Below the pieces are notes generated by a model. The model was not told the DNA's origin. It did no database searches and saw only the letters and a list, made by a program, of their open reading frames with translations. Source: Strongylocentrotus droebachiensis (lineage: Eukaryota; Echinodermata; Echinoidea; Camarodonta; Strongylocentrotidae). From it: 64,000 bases of DNA. The first letter of the stretch is position 1. Each line of letters starts with the position of its first letter. The stretch is from NCBI GenBank assembly GCA_035222895.1, contig JAVYIG010002528.1:178222-242221 (forward strand), in the 5' to 3' direction. This document shows positions 57,605 through 64,000 of the stretch, piece after piece. A program made the position numbers and the translations under genes.

Positions 57605-58537
57605 AGCAGCAAATCAGGTCATGGGTGTCAGCACAATCAGAAGTCTCAGACAACGAATCGGATGGACGAGGACCAAAGCGCTGTAAAGTCAGCTCATCCG
57701 CAACCACAACAAAGCAGCAAGATTGGCATTCGCGATTCGGATGCATGAGCTAAATGAGCGTTTCGCGAACGTCATCTACACCGATGAGAGCACATTCTGG
57801 ATAGAGAACAATGCCCGTCACTACTACCGGAGGGTAGGAACCGTCCACGAGAACTGGCCATCTTCGACGGCATCATAAGGAAGGAGTTCTTCACTGACGT
57901 ACTCCTCAAGGACTTTTGTTGCCCTTCATCAGAGAAGCCTACCCGACGGAGCCCGACTCATGATGGACAATGACCCCTAACACAACAGCAGATACGCGTC
58001 CGAATTCATGAGGGAGAATGGCATCACCTGGTGGAAGATTCCTGCAGAGTCATCTGATGCTAACCCAATGGAGCACATCCAGGGAACCATGAAAGTTTAC
58101 ATGAGGGTATGTAATATTTACTTGTCCTAACATTAAATAAAAATCCACCTATACAGCCTGATACATGTACTCATAGTGCCGTACTGAAGACAACATGGTG
58201 AATAAGAAATATGCATTCAAATATTTAATGGATAGAAGAAAAGTTCAACTACGTGTATGAACTTTGTTGAAGTATATGTATGAATTTGTATAAATGTATA
58301 TGAACAACATTTAACGTTGTAATGGTGAAGAGTATAGTAATTTCTTACGGAGTCTTGTCTTTTTCACATTTGCAGCATGTGAAGCCGAGGACCAAGGAGG
58401 AACTGATACATGGACTGAAAACCTACTGGACGACCCAACTGACCAGCGAAAGAATCAAGCGCCATCTAGACAACGTGTACCACATCTTCCCTGAGATCAT
58501 CCAGGAGAGGCAGAGGGATGACAGGACAAAGTACTAA
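57605..58537 (+). pseudogene. Tc1/mariner-superfamily transposase with one intron, degraded
   Basis: After frameshifts and stops the conceptual reading shows an N-terminal helix-turn-helix trace (VSTIRSLRQRIGWTRTKA...RNHNKAARLAFA), the first catalytic Asp in VIYTDESTFWIE, the second in LMMDNDP(stop)HNSRYASEF and the final acidic residue in SSDANPMEH, the DDE layout of IS630-Tc1-mariner. Exon 1 ends ATGAGG|GTATGT (58106) and exon 2 begins after CACATTTGCAG (58376), phase 0 on both sides, continuing HVKPRTKEELIHGLKTYWTT to a stop at 58535. Transposases of this superfamily are commonly intronless, so the intact intron is notable. Stops before 58000 make the copy inactive. Confidence 0.75.
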
Positions 58538-58805
58538 AGGTGTAGACATTCTAATTTGTCTTTTTACTTTCTACGATATCCCTTTAAATTTTCTTTCTTT
58601 TATTACCGGTACACCTCTCCGAGTAATAAGTACATAACTATGAATTTTCATGATGCAAATTCCTGAAGTATTGTAGAAAAAAAAAAAAAATGCTATATAG
58701 TATTTCCCGGCGTACAGGCCGCAGTTTTTTTGCTCAGTGCCTCTCCGAAAGAGTCTGCCCAGAAGATGTCTGGAAGTGACGGGAGTGCGTCTACCCTCTG
58801 TGTAG

Positions 58806-59570
58806 ATTGGCAATGCCGACGAGACACCCCTTACTTTGCTCTCCAGCAAAGGCCTCAATCAGCGTGACCACTACCAGCCATGAGAAGGACCGCTTCATGG
58901 TCATGCTGTCCTGTATAGCTGACGGGGGAAAGCTGCTGCCGTATGTCATATTCAAACGCAAGACGATTCCTAAGGGGAACTATCCGCCGGGAGTCATCGT
59001 GAGGGCTCAGGTGAAGGGCTGGATGGACCAGAACCTTACCGAAGACTGGCTGAAAGTCATTTGGGGTCGGCGGCGTTACACATCGGCAGAGCATGCTGGT
59101 ACTGGATGCTTTCAGGTGCCACAGCTCCGCACCGACGAAGGAGCTGCTTAGGAAGACAAACACGGACCTGGTCATGATTCCAGGAGGGATGACATCAATT
59201 CTCCAGCGACTAGACGTCGGGGTCAACAAGCCCTTCAAGGTCAGCCTTCGGCAATGCTGGGCAAACTGGATGATGCACGGCGAGAAGACATACACCAAGG
59301 GCGGGAGGATGAGGAAGGTTAAATTGTCTATATTTTGTATGTGATTTTTTTAATGTATGCACAGACTTGCAGAAGAACAGTCGTTGGTCGCAGCAAGTGA
59401 TCAGTTTTTGAAACAAAATAAAATGAAATGAAAGTTGAGGTACAAATGATCTGCGGGTGGATCGCCAAGGTGTGGGAGGAACCGTCACCAAACATCATCA
59501 AAAGAGCATTCTGGAAGTGCTGCATCTCAAACTCTCTTGACGGCTGTGGGAGGATGAATTTCATGGCTTT
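58806..59570 (+). pseudogene. pogo/Tigger-type (DDE_1) transposase, frameshifted
   Basis: The sequence opens with IGNADETPLT (first catalytic Asp), shifts frame, and continues TSHEKDRFMVMLSCIADGGK, LLPYVIFKRKTIPKGNYPPG and GWMDQNLTEDWLKVIW. A second shift near 59088 gives MLVLDAFRCHSS (second Asp) and DLVMIPGGMTSILQRLDVGV with NKPFK (third acidic residue in LDV). A third shift leads to MICGWIAKVWEEPSPNIIKR and CCISNSLDG near 59450-59540. These are the pogo/Tigger/jerky family blocks in order. At least three frame breaks make it inactive. A MITE with pogo-like ends sits at 7973-8147. Confidence 0.85.
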
Positions 59571-59688
59571 AAGCTTTGAAAACCATTACCCAAAAGTGTC
59601 TTTTTCAAGACGACCAAACCTCCAAGAAAGAATAAGAATATGCATATCGCCAACAGAACTCACTGAAATATATTAGAATATATGAAAC

Positions 59689-60165
59689 GTGAAAAAACAT
59701 GAACATGAAAATCTATTTCCGGCATTATTTCCAGCAGTGACCCTTTGGTGCATAGCCATACAGTCCAAATCCTCATCTGCCTACAAAGTTTTGCGAGAAG
59801 CTGGATTCCTAACGCCGCCTCATGAGACCACTTACAAAAGATACTCTAATTACACAGATACTGCTGTAGGAATCCAGTTCATAAAACTGAAACAATGATT
59901 GACGACATAGATTCAACTCTGATCTTAGACGAGATGAAAATTAAATCGGGACTTGTTCACTCATCATCCATCAGGACATCTCATGGGGTTTACGGATGTG
60001 GGAAAAATAAATAATGAAATTCATGACTTCACATGGAGGCTCCTATCTGAGGAGGGCAAAGAAGCAGAACAGCTTGCCACCCATGCTTTTACTGTAATGG
60101 TGCGTGGCATATTTCAAAACTGTCGACCTGTTGCATTTTTCCCTTCATGTGCATTGAACAGTAGT
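59689..60165 (+). pseudogene. P-element/THAP9-like transposase fragment
   Basis: Blocks in order: SSSAYKVLREAGFLTPPHET with TYKRYSNYT (59780-59860), then in a second frame LILDEMKIKSGLV with the catalytic DEM (about 59910-59955), then in a third frame HHPSGHLMGFTDVGKINNEI and LATHAFTVMVRGIF (59956-60120). This is the order in THAP9-like proteins (DE.KI...G.L.GF.DLG...MVRGIF). Three frames mean a dead copy. The THAP finger and C-terminal half are absent. Confidence 0.7.
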
Positions 60166-60260
60166 AATATATATGAAAATGTTTACAAATTTCATTTTTC
60201 TTGTGTTAACACTGAAAATATTTCTCTATTAATAGGGCTCAATATGTTTTCTAATACCAG

Positions 60261-60595
60261 GTCAAAAGTGAAAATGCTCAAGGCCATTGTGCATACCTGG
60301 TGAAACTAAATGCGCAGGAGTCCCAGAGTGCAAATGTCTCTCATGGAAAAAGTCCAAGCTTCCATGTAAGCACGTCTTTGGGGTGATAAATAGCGTGGAG
60401 GGTTTGTCTTTGGAGAGTCTCCAAGCAGTCTATCACAACTTCGTATTTCATACACTGGATGAGAACTTTTGCATGTTTCCAGGCGATGGAGAGGATGTTC
60501 CACCTAACTGTCTGGAAAGTAACTACCAAGATGTACATCCACTTCTAATTACATCAACAGCTAGTAGTGCAACGAAAGCTGCAGCTGCCTGCTGA
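60261..60595 (+). pseudogene. SWIM-type zinc finger fragment
   Basis: CKCLSWKKSKLPCKH has the SWIM pattern C-x-C-x9-C-x-H, followed by VFGVINSVEGLSLESL and HTLDENF. An acceptor-like ATACCAG stands at 60260. The text before the finger (GHCAYLVKLNAQES) is in another frame, so a frameshift near 60310 is likely. SWIM fingers occur at the C-terminus of MULE-type transposases and in host proteins, so this could belong with the MULE pieces downstream, though the order is not what one intact MULE gene would give. Confidence 0.6.
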
Positions 60596-60935
60596 TAAAA
60601 ATGGTGGAAACCAGAGGACTAAAAGTCAGAGGGGTTGTTGCAGATGGAGAGATTATTGCAGATAGAGCATTGCTGAACAGCATTTTTTAAAGTGTAGTGC
60701 CACCCCAGATTGTGACATTCACTTCTGGGCTGTTAACCCTTGTGACAAGTCCAGAAGGATATACTTTTTCATGACATTCCCACACTTGATGAAGATGACA
60801 CGTAACAACCTTGAAAATTCAGGAATTTGCAAGGAAGAGCAGTAATTTGAGGGCGAGTATATGTGACTAATGTACACATTATGTACACATTTCCAGTAGC
60901 CTCATACACAGACGCTTCCAAAAAGCTGAATTTAC
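60596..60935. other. non-coding spacer
   Basis: A short frame MVETRGLKVRGVVADGEIIA follows 60601 but resembles no family I know. Nothing else seen. Confidence 0.4.
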
Positions 60936-61057
60936 AACAAAAAAGCGTTTTAAAAAATGGCATTTAAAATTGGTTCGGTTCCAAAAGGTATTACATCCAT
61001 TAGGAGGTGACCAATCAGAGAGCAGTATCGACTCTTGACCTTGCATTGATTAGGCTA
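60936..61057 (+). repeat. 120-bp direct repeat, left copy
   Basis: Runs from TTTTAAAAAATGGC through GGTTCCAAAAGGTATTACAT to GACCAATCAGAGAGCAGTAT and CTTGACCTTGCATTGA. It pairs with the copy at 61862-61976 in the same orientation. Confidence 0.85.
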
Positions 61058-61569
61058 TAATAATAATAATGAATATGCATTGCATTGGCAGTATATGGAA
61101 ATATCATCAGGTGGCTTTTGTCACTTTTCGGTGTGTTAAAGATATTTCATTTTTGTTTACTTTAGACAATACAGAACCTCCTTATTGTAGCATATGAAGT
61201 GACATTAATGGTAATTTTCTAAAATTCATGTGTAATGAAACGGTTACTTACATTATTGTAGAAAAATGTGAAATATTTGAAATTTAATATACTAAACTCT
61301 GAACATAAGAAAATTTAAGTGTGTGATATTATTTATAGCTCACTGGATATAATGCCAATCATAAAAATGTTGTTTCCACATCCAATTGAAACTTGTAATG
61401 CTATGCTTGTCAATTTGTTGAGTTTAAGTTATTTTGTGTGGATTTTGATGTACAGCTTAACGATGCAAGTGTAGAGTTATTCATGTATAAATGATGTTGA
61501 AAATAATACTTTACCCCACATTATTTAACATCATAATTTGTTTTTATTATTCATCTTGATATATATTAG
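61058..61569. other. AT-rich spacer between the direct repeats
   Basis: No gene; plain AT-rich sequence ending in the acceptor-like TTGATATATATTAG before the OB-fold frame. Confidence 0.5.
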
Positions 61570-61782
61570 GTAGGAGGGTGTGTGACAACAGACGAATATT
61601 CGAGACGATCGCTTCAGATCGAAGGGGTGGGGAGCAGAATCGAGGTTGTACTGTGGGGGGAGGCGGCAGTGAGGGAGTATGCAATCTCCAAGAAGGTTAC
61701 ATTCACTGCCTTGATTAAAGAGAGGAGGTTATCGTCCACTCCTTCTACCAGCGTTGAGATAGGTTTTGCTATATTTGGATAA
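61570..61782 (+). CDS. RPA-like OB-fold exon (partial)
   Basis: After ATATATTAG the frame reads VGGCVTTDEYSRRSLQIEGV then GSRIEVVLWGEAAVREYAIS, KKVTFTALIKERRLSSTPST and SVEI. The I-x-V-x-LW-G-x-x-A motif and the LSSTPSTSVEI strand match OB folds of RPA1 type (LTLWGE.A ... LS...T), which bind single-stranded DNA. It is intact over about 70 codons but with no clear start; the end at 61782 is the frame's stop, with a possible weak donor GGTTTT near 61759. It may be a lone exon from a host RPA-like gene or part of a mobile element that carries ssDNA-binding domains. It sits between the two 120-bp direct repeats. Confidence 0.5.
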   Translation, partial: VGGCVTTDEYSRRSLQIEGVGSRIEVVLWGEAAVREYAISKKVTFTALIKERRLSSTPSTSVEIGFAIFG

Positions 61783-61861
61783 TTAATCTTTATTTCTTTC
61801 GGTAAAAAATACATGTTCTGTAGAGGAAAAGTAAAATTAAATGTGACATTTAAATTTACCA

Positions 61862-61976
61862 AAAAAAAGTTTTAAAAATGGCCTTTAAAACTTACTTCGG
61901 TTCCAAAAGGTACTACATCCATTGGGAGTTGACCAATCAGAGAGCAGTATTGACACTTGACCTTGCATTGACCTAC
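61862..61976 (+). repeat. 120-bp direct repeat, right copy
   Basis: Same sequence as 60936-61057 with scattered changes (GGTTCCAAAAGGTACTACAT, TTGACCAATCAGAGAGCAGT, CTTGACCTTGCATTGA). The pair is about 925 bases apart, start to start. Confidence 0.85.
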
Positions 61977-62089
61977 ATCTGCATGACAATAGGGTTTGGG
62001 CTTTTTGCTTTTTAGCTGCCTGCTCAATCTACAACACATATCTGGCGAATTAATAATTTCTTGAAAAACTGATTACACTTTGAACAAGA

Positions 62090-62229
62090 AATTGGCCTGA
62101 CAGCAGCATACACCGACGATGCCACACGAACCCTTCTCCAGAAGATCACTGCCATTCCTCCCAATCAACGAAGTGGTGCCAACATTCAAACTGCTTCGGC
62201 AGCAGAGCAATACGCCACTACTAGATGAG
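62090..62229 (+). pseudogene. MULE transposase, penultimate exon, frameshifted
   Basis: GLTAAYTDDATRTLLQKIT, one frame break, then LPFLPINEVVPTFKLLRQQS and NTPLLDE, ending GAG|GTAAAC. The order LAFLP..EV...F..L is the conserved region near the end of MULE transposases found in animals. It joins in phase 0 to the exon at 62593. Confidence 0.6.
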
Positions 62230-62335
62230 GTAAACGGGCAAAAGAGGGGGGGGGGAGCATGGTGCTCCACAACACAAAACCATGTTCCCTCGCCAAAAGC
62301 ATAGGCGTGCAATGAGGGAGTCGACATCGAAGGAC

Positions 62336-62367
62336 GGGGGGGGGGGGGGGGGGTGGGGGGGGGGGGG
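62336..62367. repeat. poly-G tract
   Basis: About 31 of 32 bases are G, broken by a single T. It lies within the inferred MULE intron, just before leader copy 2. Confidence 0.95.
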
Positions 62368-62392
62368 TCTCCAAAATGCCACCTTTCCTTAG

Positions 62393-62585
62393 GCTCATTT
62401 TGGCCTTAGATCTGCGTTGCCATTTGACGGGTGCACCGCCCAGTCAACAGCACCAAGTTTGGGGGTGGGACAACCATGCTTGTTTGTCTCGTTTCGATCA
62501 GAAGGAAAGGGTCACTCCAGCCCTACGCTGAAGTGGGGTAAAGGAAGCCCGAGGCGTGGACTCCAAATACAATGGCCCAAGAAGA
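62393..62585 (+). repeat. leader repeat, copy 2
   Basis: Second copy of the sequence at 56410-56611 in the same orientation, beginning GCTCATTTTGGCC and ending ACTCCAAATACAATGGCC. It has no TATA upstream and no recombinase downstream; MULE coding follows instead. Confidence 0.75.
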
Positions 62586-62592
62586 CATTTAG

Positions 62593-62961
62593 AAAGACAA
62601 ATTCTGGATGAATGGCCATACGGCGCCTGTTGGGGCTTCGAATGTCTACGGCAGATCAATCAGGACAAACAACTGTGCCGAAGGGTACAATAATCGCCTC
62701 ACCATTAGGGCTGGCGGCAAAAGCATGGGGCCATACCAACTGGCAGCACTGCTCTACAGAGAGGCCCAGCTGGTGGACATGACCGTCAGGCTGGTCAATC
62801 GACACCTTATCACCAGGAGGCAACGGCAGCTGAAGAGGACTCTCCAAGCCCGCATTTTCAGAGCGTGGGAGTCCCACAGGAATGAAGAGATGACAACACA
62901 TGATCTCCCAAGGGTCTGTACTGTAACATATGGGCAAGCACCGGAGATATGTAATATTTAA
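62593..62961 (+). pseudogene. MULE transposase C-terminal exon
   Basis: The acceptor ACATTTAG is followed by KDKFWMNGHTAPVGASNVYG then RSIRTNNCAEGYNNRLTIRA, the RTNN.vEGyHNrL block that marks the end of MULE transposases, and a helical tail LAALLYREAQLVDMTVRLVN. Open for 122 codons to TAA. The catalytic DDE core upstream is absent, so the copy is partial. Confidence 0.7.
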
Positions 62962-63605
62962 ACCTATCATCGTAAGAGGTAGACAACCCCGTATCCATTC
63001 AGGTGAAAAATGTTGATTGGCATTACAGTATATTACACACACCTGTGAAAAATGTATTATTTATATTGTGTCAGTACATGTATATGTCAATTTGTATATT
63101 ATGTAAATATGTATATCATATAAATGTGTATATTATGAAAATATTTATCTTGTAAATATACATTGAATTGATATTGTTTTGGTGTATCATTTAATGTATG
63201 CACTTTTTAATGTATTCCCCCTCCCTTCCCTTCTTCCTTTTTTTTGTTTTCTTTTGTATTGGTGTTTAGATTTTCTCTGCTTTCCTTTTCCTTTTTTCTT
63301 GTCTCAACAAAACAGTATACTTATTAAGGGGTTGACGTTCATAAGGCTAATTGCCTTTTGTTAACCCCACATTCCCATAAAATGTTGTTTGCTCCTTCCC
63401 TTTGCATTTTTCTTGTAATCGATCTTTTATCTGTATAGCATGTTTGTATGTTTTAATGTTTTTCATGGAGAATGAAATAAAAAAAAAAATAAAAAAATTA
63501 ACAAGTAACTGCTGCCCCTTGAACTTATTATGACTTGTTCATGAATATGAAGCTTTACTTGACACGGACAAACATATCAGAGATGAGAAAAGGGGGGGGG
63601 GAGTA
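62962..63605. other. AT-rich spacer with a poly-A-tailed segment
   Basis: Tandem (A/T)TATGTAAATATGTATAT-like repeats at 63055-63165, then pyrimidine-rich text, ending AATGAAATAAAAAAAAAAAT near 63472-63497, in the style of a retroposon 3' end. Runs of G at 63591-63600. No coding sequence. Confidence 0.5.
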
Positions 63606-64000
63606 AGAACTGGTAAACGTAGACGGGAAGAACTACCTACCAGACCTCGTTCTCAGTGCGGGAGCCGGGGGACCATGTTACGTCATTGACCCTACCCCAC
63701 TGTAGTGTGGGACAACAACCCCAAGAAGCTATTAAGGAAGGCCTGGAAAGGCAAAGTACTGACATACGCGCCTATTATACCGGCGGTCGAAGCGAGGTTT
63801 GAGCCTTCATTGGTTAAACTTTTTGGCTTCATGCATGGTGCAAGAGGCACATGGTGTCCGCTGAATGATGAAGTCGCCAAGACATGTCGGCCTGAGTAAT
63901 ACAGTTATCGGCATGGTACTACAAAAAGTACTATGCGATACCATCAGGATGGTAAAGGCCTTTATGGTCTGATGAGCTTTGCCTCCCCAGACCTCTCGGC
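63606..64000 (+). pseudogene. R2-like LINE RLE domain, copy 2 (runs off the window)
   Basis: LVNVDGKNYLPDLVLSAGAG and PCYVIDPT repeat the nuclease part of the frame at 54794-55735. A small insertion (CCCA-like, about 63695) shifts frame; the text continues VWDNNPKKLLRKAWKGKVLT...PIIPAVEARFEPS and GARGTWCPLNDEVAK. A second shift near 63890 follows, then DTIRMVKAFMV-stop. It is clearly the same family as copy 1 but decayed. The 3' UTR similarity (CTTTGCCTCCCCAG) reaches the window end. Confidence 0.75.

Noticed and set aside
58855-59298. 147-codon minus-strand frame
   Set aside because: It is the antisense shadow of the pogo-type transposase, whose conserved blocks read clearly on the + strand.
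62656-63042. 128-codon minus-strand frame
   Set aside because: Antisense shadow of the MULE C-terminal exon.

Overview
The window is animal nuclear DNA: AT-rich, mostly non-coding, with small exons bounded by GT/AG splice sites and many transposon remnants. The style of the repeats (frequent ACATGTAC and ACCGGT runs, tRNA-derived SINEs, RLE-type LINE pieces, hAT, pogo and TTAA miniature elements) suggests a marine invertebrate, most likely an echinoderm such as a sea urchin. That is an inference from style, not an identification.

The one gene that can be named with confidence is a RASGEF1-family Ras/Rap guanine-nucleotide exchange factor, closest to RASGEF1B. It lies on the + strand between about 32.3 and 47.5 kb. 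Thirteen coding exons (32903-46809) join in frame to a 474-residue protein with an N-terminal RasGEF_N region and a C-terminal CDC25-type catalytic domain. A GC-rich promoter-like stretch and a 65-codon upstream ORF precede it. The introns hold mariner-like and palindromic MITEs, minisatellites and a G-rich repeat that starts at the intron 5 donor.

The first 32 kb have no gene I can name. Two weak candidates are a + strand gene starting behind an E2F-like site near 5.1 kb and a small spliced minus-strand transcript at 9.2-10.4 kb. The rest is repeats: a hAT-type element with a perfect 8-bp target duplication, two TTAA-flanked elements (one carrying a 1-kb pyrimidine-rich satellite), a pogo-like MITE, two related AAATAGG minisatellite arrays, a 22-bp perfect hairpin, a tRNA-derived SINE split by a MITE, a poly-G-ended MITE and a foldback with arms of about 105 bp.

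Downstream of the gene (49-53.4 kb) lie 5'-truncated LINE reverse-transcriptase remnants on both strands. From 54.8 kb to the end is a dense mosaic of broken mobile-element coding sequence: three pieces of an R2-like LINE with a CCHC finger and restriction-like endonuclease; a Crypton-like tyrosine recombinase; an intron-bearing Tc1/mariner transposase; a pogo-like transposase; a P-element/THAP9-like transposase; a SWIM zinc finger; an RPA-like OB fold between direct repeats; and a MULE transposase tail. A 200-bp leader and the RLE tail both occur twice in this stretch, which raises the possibility of a larger composite or tandem element. Most of these genes carry frameshifts or stops, so simple nested decay is the default explanation.
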